From an uncultured Actinomycetes bacterium (GTDB taxonomy: Bacteria > Actinomycetota > Thermoleophilia > Miltoncostaeales > Miltoncostaeaceae), in contig CAJAPZ010000058.1 in the NCBI GenBank assembly GCA_903943955.1, positions 1 to 37,373 of the forward strand: DNA of 37,373 bases, given 5' to 3'. Within the stretch, counting starts at the first letter, position 1, and the number at the start of each line of letters is the position of its first letter. Shown here in pieces: positions 9,671 to 17,211 of the stretch. A program made the translations under genes and the position numbers. Below the pieces are notes generated by a model. It searched no databases and was not told the origin of the DNA. It worked only from the letters and a program-made list of their open reading frames with translations.

Positions 9671-10405
9671 TCAGGCCCCCCTCTCGCCAATCGCGCCGAG
9701 CGCGATGTCTGCGGCGGCCTGCTCGGCCGCCTGCTTGGAACGGCCCGATCCCTCACCGAGCGGGCGGCCATCCTGCGACACCCGCGCGGTGAACACGCGT
9801 GCCTGTGCCGGGCCGTCCTCGTGAATGATCTCGTAGTGCACCCGCGTGCCACCCCGGCGTGCGATCTCCTCCTGGAGAATCGTCTTCGCGTCACGCATCT
9901 GCGTGGGAGCGACATCAAGCGCGGCGGCAAATGACCCAAGCACCGCTGATGTGGTGGCCTCCGGCCCCACTCCCAGCCACCCGGCGCCGATGACCGATTC
10001 CGCGAGCGCTGCCTTCACGTTGTGGCTGGCGGCCAGCTCACGGGCATCGCTCTCAAACTTGGTGGGTGCTGCAGCGATCATCGCGCCTGCGAGCGCGCAG
10101 TCGTCGGCCACAACCGCGCAGGCATCACGCGACACGACCCGCTGACGCATGAAGGTGAGGTCGCCCTCGCCCCGGTCGGGGTGACGCCTGAAGAGTTCGA
10201 CCGTCACGATGAGGCCGAGGATCGCATCGCCCAGAAACTCAAGGCGTTCGTACGACTGCAGGCGAGAGGGCGCCCACTGCGGATGCAGCAGCGCCTCTCG
10301 CCTGAGGTCAGGCTCCAGCATTTCGAGAAGCCCGGCGAGGTCACGAGGTGACTGTCCGGATGCCTCAGGAACCGGCGCGTGCGACGACGTAGTCGACGGC
10401 GTCAC
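9671..10405 (-). CDS. rnc: Ribonuclease III
   Basis: RNase III cuts double-stranded RNA in rRNA precursors and structured mRNAs. The product has the nuclease signature [14 protein letters not shown] (Glu53, Glu56, Asp60 counted from GTG 10405), EGDL (Glu80) and [13 protein letters not shown] with Glu136. The double-stranded RNA-binding domain follows from about residue 170 with [30 protein letters not shown]. The usual DxxE motif reads AxxE here, so the Asp equivalent to E. coli Asp114 is Ala133. The start is uncertain: GTG 10405 keeps the N-terminal helix but overlaps acpP by 41 bp, ATG 10435 is longer and ATG 10321 would cut the helix; none has a good ribosome site. Confidence 0.9.
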   Translation of the reverse strand: MTPSTTSSHAPVPEASGQSPRDLAGLLEMLEPDLRREALLHPQWAPSRLQSYERLEFLGDAILGLIVTVELFRRHPDRGEGDLTFMRQRVVSRDACAVVADDCALAGAMIAAAPTKFESDARELAASHNVKAALAESVIGAGWLGVGPEATTSAVLGSFAAALDVAPTQMRDAKTILQEEIARRGGTRVHYEIIHEDGPAQARVFTARVSQDGRPLGEGSGRSKQAAEQAAADIALGAIGERGA

Positions 10406-10613
10406 CAACGGTGACGATCTTCTCCGCCTCTTCATCCGGGATCTTGACCCCGAACTTGTCCTCCATCTCCATAATCATCTCGACCAGATCAAGAGAGTCG
10501 GCGTTCAGGTCCTCCGAGAACGACGCGCTCTCGACGACCTCTGACGCCTCGACTCCCAACTGCTCGACGAGGATGGCCTGAATCTCGGAGAGGGCCTGGG
10601 CTCGATCCACCAT
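10365..10613 (-). CDS. acpP: Acyl carrier protein
   Basis: ACP carries growing acyl chains on a phosphopantetheine arm in type II fatty-acid synthesis. The 82-residue acidic protein has the attachment motif [10 protein letters not shown] with Ser40, and the expected four-helix pattern through [13 protein letters not shown] and TVGDAVDYV. The ATG at 10613 has GGGAGA just upstream; a frame extending ten codons further adds nothing conserved. The position between plsX and rnc, with plsX making the acyl-phosphate used for phospholipids, is classical. Confidence 0.96.
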   Translation of the reverse strand: MVDRAQALSEIQAILVEQLGVEASEVVESASFSEDLNADSLDLVEMIMEMEDKFGVKIPDEEAEKIVTVGDAVDYVVARAGS

Positions 10614-10700
10614 ATTCTCCCTTTGGGACGTCCGATTGGGCACTGCAGGACGCAGGGAAACGTACAGACGCGTCCGGACGACCCCGGCGCGCTGTGCCCG

Positions 10701-11714
10701 CTAGCGGAGAGTGGCCTCGAGGCCGGCTTGAATGTGACCGGTGACGTCACTGGTCACGCCGCGCGCAGCCAGGCGGATGCCGTTGGCCATACCGCGCACG
10801 CCGGTGTTGCCATGGCCGATCACGGACATGCCGCGCACGCCCAACAGATAGGCCCCGCCGTACTCCTCGGGGTCAACCTGCTTGCGAAGGCCCTTGAATG
10901 TCGGCATGGCCAGCATTCCGGCGATCTTGCCGCGAAGCGATGACGTGAGCCCCGCGCGGATCTCGTGGAAGATCATCCCTGCGGCGCCCTCGTAGAGTTT
11001 GAGTGCCACGTTGCCGGTAAAGCCATCGGTCACGATCACCCGGGCCGTGCCCATGGGAATGTCGCGCCCCTCGATGTTGCCGATGAAGCCCTCGGTGCCC
11101 TCAAGCAGCGCGTAGGTCTCCTGCACCAGATCGGTGCCCTTGCCAGCCTCCTCGCCGATGGTGAGGATGCCCACCGTCGGGTCGTCGATTCCCATGATGT
11201 CGCGGGCGAGCACCCGCCCCATCACTGCGAACTGTGCGAGGTACTCGGGCTTGCACTCCACGTTGGCCCCGCCGTCAAGCAGGACCACCGGGCCGAGGAC
11301 GGAGGGCATGGGAACCGCAAGACCGGGGCGGATGACGCCCGGCAGGCGTCGCATGAGCAGCGTGGACGCCGCGAGCATGGCGCCGGTGTGCCCGGCGGAG
11401 ATGACGGCACTGGCGTTGCCCTCGGCAACCTGCCGGCAGGCCACGACCATTGACGCGTCAGCCTTGTTTCGCACCGCCCGTACGCCGTCTTCGGCAGAGT
11501 GGATGCGGTCGCTGGCATGCACCACGGTGATGCCACCCGGGACATCGCCATGCGTGGCGAGTTCGCGCAGAAGTACCTCGGAATCCCCGACCAGAAGGAT
11601 CCCGATACCCTCCTTCGCTGCCGCGACGGCACCCGCCACTGGCACCTGCGGTGCCTTGTCTCCCCCCATCGCGTCAACGGCGACGACGACGGGAGTAGCG
11701 GCGGAACCGCTCAC
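10701..11714 (-). CDS. plsX: Phosphate acyltransferase PlsX
   Basis: PlsX converts acyl-ACP and phosphate to acyl-phosphate, the donor for PlsY in phospholipid synthesis, and acts at the membrane surface. The motifs are complete: VAVDAMGGDKAP at the N-terminus, ISAGHTGAMLAAS, LLDGGANVECKPEYLAQFA, IGEEAGKG, NIEGRDIPMG and VTDGFTGNVALKLYEG. GTG 11714 lies 13 bp after the rpmF stop and gives 337 residues, the normal length. No clear ribosome site precedes it. A longer frame starts inside rpmF at 11786 and looks spurious. The rpmF-plsX-acpP order is conserved across bacteria. Confidence 0.95.
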   Translation of the reverse strand: MSGSAATPVVVAVDAMGGDKAPQVPVAGAVAAAKEGIGILLVGDSEVLLRELATHGDVPGGITVVHASDRIHSAEDGVRAVRNKADASMVVACRQVAEGNASAVISAGHTGAMLAASTLLMRRLPGVIRPGLAVPMPSVLGPVVLLDGGANVECKPEYLAQFAVMGRVLARDIMGIDDPTVGILTIGEEAGKGTDLVQETYALLEGTEGFIGNIEGRDIPMGTARVIVTDGFTGNVALKLYEGAAGMIFHEIRAGLTSSLRGKIAGMLAMPTFKGLRKQVDPEEYGGAYLLGVRGMSVIGHGNTGVRGMANGIRLAARGVTSDVTGHIQAGLEATLR

Positions 11715-11727
11715 GGGTGGAGGTGCG

Positions 11728-11907
11728 TCAGACGCCGGTGTCGACGACCGCGCGGCCCTTGTAATGACCGCACACCATGCAGACATGGTGGGGCATCACG
11801 GGAGCCGTGCAGCGAGGGCACCGGCCGAGGCGCGTGGCCGACACCGTGTGGGTGGCACGACGCTTGTCACGGCGTGCGCGGGATGTCTTGCGCTTGGGGA
11901 CTGCCAA
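11728..11907 (-). CDS. rpmF: 50S ribosomal protein L32, zinc-binding form, TTG start
   Basis: This short gene encodes a complete 59-residue L32 from the large ribosomal subunit. The N-terminus is AVPKRKTSRARRDKRRA, and the zinc ribbon keeps all four ligands as Cys30-x2-Cys33 and Cys43-x2-Cys46, so this is the zinc-dependent form. The start is TTG at 11907, preceded five bases upstream by an ideal GAGGAG. No ATG or GTG in frame gives the conserved MAVPKRK beginning. It sits between the DUF177 gene and plsX, the classical position. Confidence 0.95.
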   Translation of the reverse strand: MAVPKRKTSRARRDKRRATHTVSATRLGRCPRCTAPVMPHHVCMVCGHYKGRAVVDTGV

Positions 11908-11912
11908 TGCGG

Positions 11913-11918
11913 CTCCTC
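11913..11918 (-). promoter_or_regulatory. Ribosome binding site that fixes the rpmF TTG start
   Basis: On the minus strand GAGGAG is followed by five bases and then TTG. Site and spacing are ideal and coincide with the conserved L32 N-terminus, which settles the start. Confidence 0.8.
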
Positions 11919-11936
11919 GATAGGACCGGTTCCGGA

Positions 11937-11970
11937 ACGACGCGGGAGGTTAGCGCCTCGGAAGCGTCGT
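11937..11970 (-). terminator. Imperfect hairpin between the DUF177 gene and rpmF
   Basis: ACGACGC (11937-11943) pairs with GCGTCGT (11964-11970), and an inner GAGG/CCTC pair closes a six-base loop with a small internal loop between. It lies 53 bp past the DUF177 stop and 29 bp before the rpmF start. It could be a weak terminator or a leader structure, and it overlaps the proposed -10. Confidence 0.35.
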
Positions 11971-11976
11971 GGGCAA
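11947..11976 (-). promoter_or_regulatory. Possible promoter for rpmF-plsX-acpP
   Basis: On the minus strand TTGCCC (11971-11976) and TAACCT (11947-11952) are 18 bp apart, and TAACCT lies 39 bp upstream of the TTG start. Both resemble sigma-70-type hexamers as used in actinobacteria. This gap is one of the larger ones in the block, so an internal promoter is plausible. The match is moderate and untested. Confidence 0.35.
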
Positions 11977-12023
11977 GCGGTGCGGCAAATCAGTGCGAAA
12001 AATTCGGTGCGGGACAGCGGTGC

Positions 12024-12605
12024 TCACGCCTCGTCGGGTGAGTCCTCCCGCATGCGCGCCGCCAGGTCGCCGAGCGCGGCCCACCGGGGATCGGTGACGT
12101 CCTCGGTGCAGTGGCACGAGTCGGCGTTCAGGTCGGTGCCACAACTGGGGCAGATGCCCGCGCAGTCGGGGCGGCAGAGAATGGTCATGGGCATGGACTC
12201 CACCACGGCGTCACGGGCCCACGCCGCCACGTCGAGTTCCTGCCGCGCGGGGCCGATCAGGTATTCGCAGTCCAGATCGGGATCCGGATCCTCCACCAGG
12301 TCGCGGCCCCCGGCCTGGAAGTCGCGCGTGTCCACGTCAACGCGGACGGCCGCGTCGGCGAGGCAGCGCTGACATGGGCCACGCAGCTCGGTGGCCAGCC
12401 GGAGCCGAAGCCCGATGCCCGAGCCGGACGAGCTCACGTCGATGCGGGCCTCAACCTCGGCGGGTGCGGGCAGGTACTCCTCTGCGCCCATGATCATGCC
12501 GTCGATGGATGTCACCACGTCAACCTGTGCCCCGCCGCCCGACGTGATGTCGAGGCGGCGAAGGTCAACGGGTGCGCCCTTCTTCCCCGGGCGGTCCCCG
12601 GTCAA
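12024..12605 (-). CDS. YceD/DUF177 family protein
   Basis: DUF177 (YceD) proteins are almost always encoded next to rpmF and have been linked to rRNA synthesis or ribosome assembly in other organisms; their biochemistry is not settled. The protein begins VDLRRLDITSGGG and has the family cysteines: CQRC (Cys78, Cys81), CRPDCAGICPSC (Cys144, 148, 152, 155) and CHC (164, 166), with PDCAGICPSCG the usual signature. TTG 12605, four bases after the SepIVA-like stop, gives 193 residues. The frame stays open to 12773 but that part lies in the upstream gene. The TTG has no clear ribosome site, so the start is tentative. Confidence 0.87.
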   Translation of the reverse strand: MTGDRPGKKGAPVDLRRLDITSGGGAQVDVVTSIDGMIMGAEEYLPAPAEVEARIDVSSSGSGIGLRLRLATELRGPCQRCLADAAVRVDVDTRDFQAGGRDLVEDPDPDLDCEYLIGPARQELDVAAWARDAVVESMPMTILCRPDCAGICPSCGTDLNADSCHCTEDVTDPRWAALGDLAARMREDSPDEA

Positions 12606-12609
12606 CTGA

Positions 12610-13110
12610 TCAGTCGCTGTAGGAGCTTGAGTCGTCGGTGACGAAGGGCGTTGCCTCCGCCTCCTCAGACTTGCCCTGAAGGTGCTCGCGGCCACGACGA
12701 ACGGCGTTGGTGAACTTCTCGAGATTGACCTCGAGCGTTCCAAGCACCTCGTCGGCGTAGTCCTCGGCACCAAGGCGTACTTCGCGCTCGCGCATGCGGG
12801 CGTCGTCCAGCATCTCGGTCGCCTGGCGCTCGGCCAACTTCACAACCTCCTGCTCCGATGCCTGACGCTCCGCGCGCTCGCGGGCTTCGCCCACAATGCG
12901 ATCGGCTTCACGCTTGGCCTCGGCCAGCATCTCCTGCCGCTCCTTCACAATCCAGCGGGCCTGCTTGATCTCCTCGGGGATCGTGGACCGCATCTGGTCG
13001 AGGAGCTCATAAATCGCTTCGCGGTCAATGCGCACCTGATCTGTCAGGGGTACCGCGCGCGCGTTGTGCACGAGATCGTCCAGCTTGTCGATGAGCGCGA
13101 GAACATCCAT
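12610..13110 (-). CDS. SepIVA-like DivIVA-domain coiled-coil protein
   Basis: The 166-residue product has no membrane segment and is almost entirely helical. After a short N-terminal part (DVLALIDKLDDLVHNARAVPLTDQVRIDRE) comes a coiled coil (EEIKQARWIVKERQEMLAEAKREADRIVGEARERAERQ) rich in heptads, then a polar Ser tail. The gene lies between coaD and the DUF177 gene, where Mycobacterium has Rv2927c (SepIVA), a DivIVA-like factor needed for division and polar envelope growth. The assignment rests on architecture and gene order. The ATG at 13110 has AGGA six bases upstream. An F-type ATPase b-like coiled coil is the main alternative name used for such proteins. Confidence 0.78.
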   Translation of the reverse strand: MDVLALIDKLDDLVHNARAVPLTDQVRIDREAIYELLDQMRSTIPEEIKQARWIVKERQEMLAEAKREADRIVGEARERAERQASEQEVVKLAERQATEMLDDARMREREVRLGAEDYADEVLGTLEVNLEKFTNAVRRGREHLQGKSEEAEATPFVTDDSSSYSD

Positions 13111-13123
13111 GGATCGTCCTTTT

Positions 13124-13630
13124 TCAGGCGGTGCGGCCGGAACCGAGGCGGTCCCGGAGAGCGTCCGCGACATGCGGGGGTACCCAGTGATCAACAGAAG
13201 CGCCCCACGCGGCGGCCTCGCGGACGCCGGAACTCGAGAGGAAGCCCCATTCGGGTGATGCCGGAAGGAGGACCGTGTCGATCTCCCCCGCCAACCCCCG
13301 GTTGAACTGGGTCATCTGGTTTTCGTAGTCGAAGTCCGCGGCTGTCCGTACGCCCTTCACAACGACAGTGGCGCCGACCTCACGGGCGTGCGTGGTCACA
13401 AGGCTGTTGAAGCCCACGACCTCGACGTTCCCAAGATGTGTGACGCTCTGACGCAAAAGGGCCTTTCGCTCCTCCGCGGTGAACATTGGCTGTTTTGTGT
13501 TCGATCCCTCGGCGACGGACACCACAACCCGATCAAACAGGCGCGCTGCCCGCTCGATCACGTCGAGGTGGCCGTACGTGACCGGGTCATATGTTCCCGG
13601 ACACACGGCGATTCGCCCTCCGGTGCTCAT
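13124..13630 (-). CDS. coaD: Phosphopantetheine adenylyltransferase
   Basis: CoaD transfers AMP from ATP to 4'-phosphopantetheine, the penultimate step of coenzyme A synthesis. The 168-residue product has the nucleotidyltransferase motif CPGTYDPVTYGHLDVIERA with His21, then VKGVRTAADFDYENQM (about 91-106) and LSSSGVREAAAWG (about 131-143), all at standard positions. The ATG at 13630 overlaps the rsmD stop as ATGA; a frame seven codons longer begins inside rsmD. The pair rsmD-coaD is conserved in many bacteria. Confidence 0.96.
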   Translation of the reverse strand: MSTGGRIAVCPGTYDPVTYGHLDVIERAARLFDRVVVSVAEGSNTKQPMFTAEERKALLRQSVTHLGNVEVVGFNSLVTTHAREVGATVVVKGVRTAADFDYENQMTQFNRGLAGEIDTVLLPASPEWGFLSSSGVREAAAWGASVDHWVPPHVADALRDRLGSGRTA

Positions 13631-14196
13631 GTTCCTGCTCCCGCAGTCCACATCACGGTGATCTCCGTACCGCCGTAGCGGCGGGTTGTCTGCTCAGGGA
13701 CCCCGATACCGGGGATGCCGTCGGCCCCCATCATCGCACCACGGGCGTGTTCGAGGACCACCACACCGGCCGGGGCGAGCACCTTGGCAATGGCCGGCCC
13801 GAGGTCGGGGAGGATCTCGGGAAGCAGGTCATAGGGCGGGTCAACGAGCACAAGATCGAACAACGAACCGGCACCGGCCTCAGCGCGCAGGGCCTCGCGC
13901 CACCCACGCGGCACCACTCGCAGGCGGTCGCCAAGGGCCAGCGCATCGACATTGGCGCGGATGGCGCGCACCGCATTGCGGTCACGCTCCACAGTCACGG
14001 CCAACGCTGCTCCCCGCGAGATCGCCTCAATGCCGAGGGCACCGCTGCCGGCGAAAACGTCAAGGACCTGAGCGCCGTCAAGCGGCCCCAGAATGGAGAA
14101 GAGCGATTCGCGTACGCGGTCGGAGGTGGGACGTGTGTCCGTTCCCGACGGGGCCACCAGGCGCCGCCCCCCGAACTCGCCGGCCACCACGCGCAT
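13627..14196 (-). CDS. rsmD: 16S rRNA (guanine966-N2)-methyltransferase RsmD
   Basis: RsmD methylates G966 of 16S rRNA with SAM. The 189-residue protein opens with MRVVAGEFGGRRLVAP, has TRPTSDRVRESLFSIL, the SAM-binding VLDVFAGSGALGIEAISRGA (about 44-63) and the catalytic DPPYD (about 118-122), and fits the family in length. Its ATG overlaps the recG stop as TGATG and its stop overlaps the coaD start. Confidence 0.95.
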   Translation of the reverse strand: MRVVAGEFGGRRLVAPSGTDTRPTSDRVRESLFSILGPLDGAQVLDVFAGSGALGIEAISRGAALAVTVERDRNAVRAIRANVDALALGDRLRVVPRGWREALRAEAGAGSLFDLVLVDPPYDLLPEILPDLGPAIAKVLAPAGVVVLEHARGAMMGADGIPGIGVPEQTTRRYGGTEITVMWTAGAGT

Positions 14197-16352
14197 CAGG
14201 CGTCCAGCAATCTGGGCAGATCGGGGAATGCCCGGCGAACGGCGTCGGCAAGCAGCACGTGCTCGGGCTCCTCAAGGTGGGGGTCGCGGCGCAGGGTGGC
14301 TCGCGCCACCTGACGCGCCTGGGCAAGCGTGCGGCGGTCGCGCGACAGCCGCGCGAAGCGCAGGTCGGTGGCCCCCGACTGCCTGAGGCCAAGAATGCTT
14401 CCCTCGCCACGGATCTCCAGATCGATGTCGGCCAGGCGGAACCCATCGTTGGTCTGCACCAGGGCTTCGAGCCTGCGCATCCCCTCCTCCCCTCCCGGCT
14501 CGGCAAATATCAGGCATGTGCCCGCATGCTCGCCGCGCCCCACACGCCCACGCAGCTGATGCAGTTGCGCCAGCCCGAACCGGTCGGCGTCCTCAATGAG
14601 CATGACCGTCGCGTTCTGAACATCAATGCCCACCTCCACCACGGTGGTGGCCACCAGAATGTCGGTTTCGCCCGCCGCAAATGCCGCCATGGCCGCGCGG
14701 CGCTCGTCGGGTCGCTGGGCGCCGTGGGCGAGCCCCACCCTGAATGCGGCGAATGGGCCCTGGCGAAGGCGGGTGAACTCGGCAACTGCCGAGCGCCCTG
14801 CGATGCCGGACTCGCCGTCCTCTACAAGTGGGCAGATGACGTAGGCCTGGCGACCCCGTCGCAGTTCGGCACGCACGTCGTCGTACGCCATCTCACGCTC
14901 GGCGTCGCGTACCCATCGGGTGGCGATCTCGCTGCGCCCCGGTGGGCGGCCGCGTATCGCCGACACCCGCAGATCACCGTAGGCCGTGAGGGCAAGCGTG
15001 TGGGGGATGGGCGTGGCGGTCATGTACAGCAGGTGGGCCGCCATGCCGTCGTCACCCGCCTGCTCGGCCAATGCCTGACGCTGCTCAACGCCAAAGCGGT
15101 GCTGCTCGTCAACCACCACCAGCCCCAGGCGATCGAACTCGACGCCACCCACCAGCAGCGCCTGCGTGCCCACCACCACACGGGCGGTTCCTGTGGCCAC
15201 CGCCATTTCGCGACGCTCCCGCTCAGCCTTCGGCACGTTGCCGGTAATGAGCACCGGCTCAATTCCCGCCGGGGCGAGCAGGGAGTCGAGTGTGCGCAGG
15301 TGCTGTTCGGCGAGCGTCTCGGTGGGCACGAGGATGGCCGCCTGGGCACCGGCCTCCACGGCCTGCGCACATGCCAGCGCCGCCACCACCGTCTTGCCCG
15401 CCCCAACTTCCCCCTGCAGCAGCCGACGCATGGGCTGCGGGCGGGTGATGTCGCGCGCCACCTCGCGCGCCACGCGCTCCTGCTCACGCGTGAGCGTAAA
15501 TGGCAGGGCAGCCCTGATGACGCCGGTGATCTCGCCGGTCGCCGGAAGGGGCAGGGCGCGCCGGGCGGTCTCATCGTGCCGACGCACGGCGATGAGCCCC
15601 ATCTGCAACACAAGCAACTCCTCAAATGCGAGGCGGCGACGGGCCGAGCGCGGCTCGCGGGCGGTGCGCGGAAAGTGCAGGGCGGCGAGCGCATCGGCAC
15701 GGGTGCCCACCTTCACGCGTTCCCGCATCCACTGGGGCAGCACCTCAGGCGCCGACGACACATAGGGGCGGGCGGCGTCCACGAGCTCACGAAGCCGCCT
15801 GGCCGGGAGCGCCTCGGTCGCCGGATACACCGGCACGAGCCCCTCGGTATGCAGCCCTTCGGATGCCTGCGATCCCAGCACCTCATGCGCCTTGACCGTG
15901 ATCTGACGGCTGGGCCGAAGCTTCACCTGCCCGCGGATCATCAACTCATCGCCCGGTGCAAGCACTCCGGCCAGATACCCCTGGTTGAACCAGACGGCAG
16001 CAATGGAGCCGGTGGCATCGTGCACCTTGGCGCGTACCATCTTGAGTCCCCGCCGCCGGGTGGGGATGACACTGATCGAATCGAGCACCACCCGTACCGT
16101 GGCCTCCTCCCCTTCTGCCAACCCGCTCACGGGGCGCGCGCTGTCATATGCCAGATAGCGCGACGGCAGGTGCTCCAGCAGGTCGCCGAGATCGTGCACG
16201 CCAATGGCGGCCGCACGATCCGCAGTCGCCTTGCCCACTCCGGGGAGCTCCGTAAGCGGTGCGTACCACCAACGCACGCCCGGGCGATGGGGTATCGCAG
16301 GCGCGTCGGCGTCTGTCCGACGACGCCCAAATGCATCGTCAGGCACGATCAC
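14196..16352 (-). CDS. recG: ATP-dependent DNA helicase RecG
   Basis: RecG remodels stalled replication forks and branch-migrates Holliday junctions. The 718-residue protein has an N-terminal helical part with LTELPGVGKATADRAAAIG, the OB-fold wedge domain (about 75-160), then helicase motifs: GEVGAGKT (314-321), the DEQH box (415-418), TATPIPHTLALTAYGDL and the C-terminal VGIDVQNATVMLIEDADRFGL and QLRGRVGRG. The length is normal. The start is GTG 16352 with GGAG seven bases upstream. It is the first gene of the minus-strand block, divergent from rpmB across 86 bp that must hold both promoters; I see no clear hexamers there. Confidence 0.96.
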   Translation of the reverse strand: MIVPDDAFGRRRTDADAPAIPHRPGVRWWYAPLTELPGVGKATADRAAAIGVHDLGDLLEHLPSRYLAYDSARPVSGLAEGEEATVRVVLDSISVIPTRRRGLKMVRAKVHDATGSIAAVWFNQGYLAGVLAPGDELMIRGQVKLRPSRQITVKAHEVLGSQASEGLHTEGLVPVYPATEALPARRLRELVDAARPYVSSAPEVLPQWMRERVKVGTRADALAALHFPRTAREPRSARRRLAFEELLVLQMGLIAVRRHDETARRALPLPATGEITGVIRAALPFTLTREQERVAREVARDITRPQPMRRLLQGEVGAGKTVVAALACAQAVEAGAQAAILVPTETLAEQHLRTLDSLLAPAGIEPVLITGNVPKAERERREMAVATGTARVVVGTQALLVGGVEFDRLGLVVVDEQHRFGVEQRQALAEQAGDDGMAAHLLYMTATPIPHTLALTAYGDLRVSAIRGRPPGRSEIATRWVRDAEREMAYDDVRAELRRGRQAYVICPLVEDGESGIAGRSAVAEFTRLRQGPFAAFRVGLAHGAQRPDERRAAMAAFAAGETDILVATTVVEVGIDVQNATVMLIEDADRFGLAQLHQLRGRVGRGEHAGTCLIFAEPGGEEGMRRLEALVQTNDGFRLADIDLEIRGEGSILGLRQSGATDLRFARLSRDRRTLAQARQVARATLRRDPHLEEPEHVLLADAVRRAFPDLPRLLDA

Positions 16353-16438
16353 GCTGGTACTCCGGGCCGCGGTGTGGCATCGTGCCCGGGTCGCGGCATC
16401 CGCCGCGCTCGTTCTTCAACACGAGGTAGTTGGTCGAC

Positions 16439-16639
16439 ATGGCGAAGGTCTGCAGCTCCTGTGGCAAGGGTCCCTCCTTCGGGAACAACCGGAGCCACTC
16501 CATGCGTGCGACGCCTCGTCGCTTCGATCCGAACCTTCAGAAGGTGCGGATCATGGTCGGCAGCACGCCGACCCGCGCCTACGTCTGCACCCGCTGCCTG
16601 AAGGCCGGCAAGGTGCAGAAGGCCGTCTCCGGAACCTAG
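16439..16639 (+). CDS. rpmB: 50S ribosomal protein L28, zinc-binding form
   Basis: L28 is a 66-residue large-subunit protein, here with MAKVCSSCGKGPSFGNNRSHS, RRFDPNLQKVRI and YVCTRCLKAGKV. The four zinc ligands Cys5, Cys8, Cys50 and Cys53 are present, so this is the zinc-dependent form. ATG 16439 gives the canonical N-terminus. A TTG at 16430 closer to a GAGG is in frame but would add only three residues. The stop TAG overlaps the stop of convergent ribH through a shared CTAG. Confidence 0.95.
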   Translation: MAKVCSSCGKGPSFGNNRSHSMRATPRRFDPNLQKVRIMVGSTPTRAYVCTRCLKAGKVQKAVSGT

Positions 16640-17145
16640 GACCGGCCCGCCGCTCCTGGGCCACTCGCCCGAGCGGACGCCAATAGGTTGATCATCGCGA
16701 CCGCCGCATCTGCGGCCTCGTCGCCCTTGTTTCCCTTGTCGCCACCCGCGCGCGCCGTTGCCTGCGCCATGGTGTCGCAAGTGAGGATGCCGAATGCGCA
16801 GGGCACGCCGGTGTCGAGCGACACGCGCATCAGGCCATGGGCCGCGGCATCGCACACGTACTCGAAGTGGGCCGTCTCGCCCCGGATAACGGCGCCCAAC
16901 GCCATGATGGCGTCGTAGCGACCCGTCACGGCCAGAGCCTGTGCAGCGGACGGTGCCTCGAAGGCACCGGGGATCCAGTGCACATCTACGCGATCAGCCG
17001 TCACCCCGCTCTCGGCGAGCCGAGTGAGAGCACCATCGAGGAGCGCGTCGGCGATTCCACGATGGAAGCCCGCCGCCACGGCCGCGATGCGCACATCGGT
17101 ATTGGCGATCTGCTCGGCGGGCGGGGCTGGATCAGTTCGTGCCAT
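16636..17145 (-). CDS. ribH: 6,7-dimethyl-8-ribityllumazine synthase
   Basis: RibH condenses 5-amino-6-ribitylamino-uracil with 3,4-dihydroxy-2-butanone 4-phosphate to form the substrate of riboflavin synthase, usually as an icosahedral or pentameric shell. The 169-residue protein shows RIAAVAAGFHRGI, VHWIPGAFEAP (about 55-65), ALGAVIRGETAHFEYV with His93, and GVPCAFGILTCDTMAQA. ATG 17145 starts the conserved part; the frame stays open upstream without similarity, and no ribosome site is visible. In most actinobacteria ribH directly follows ribBA. Here ribBA ends 12.2 kb away on the same strand, with an island between, so ribH needs its own promoter in the 66-bp divergent gap. Confidence 0.95.
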   Translation of the reverse strand: MARTDPAPPAEQIANTDVRIAAVAAGFHRGIADALLDGALTRLAESGVTADRVDVHWIPGAFEAPSAAQALAVTGRYDAIMALGAVIRGETAHFEYVCDAAAHGLMRVSLDTGVPCAFGILTCDTMAQATARAGGDKGNKGDEAADAAVAMINLLASARASGPGAAGRS

Positions 17146-17211
17146 GAGGGGGAAGGGTACGCGGCACCGCGGTCGCACCGCCGTGCCAGAGGCATCTGCA
17201 ACACTCGCGCC

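Noticed and set aside
13686-16601. A 971-codon open frame on the plus strand opposite rsmD and recG
   Set aside because: It is antisense to well-conserved rsmD and recG and its translation has no recognisable motif.
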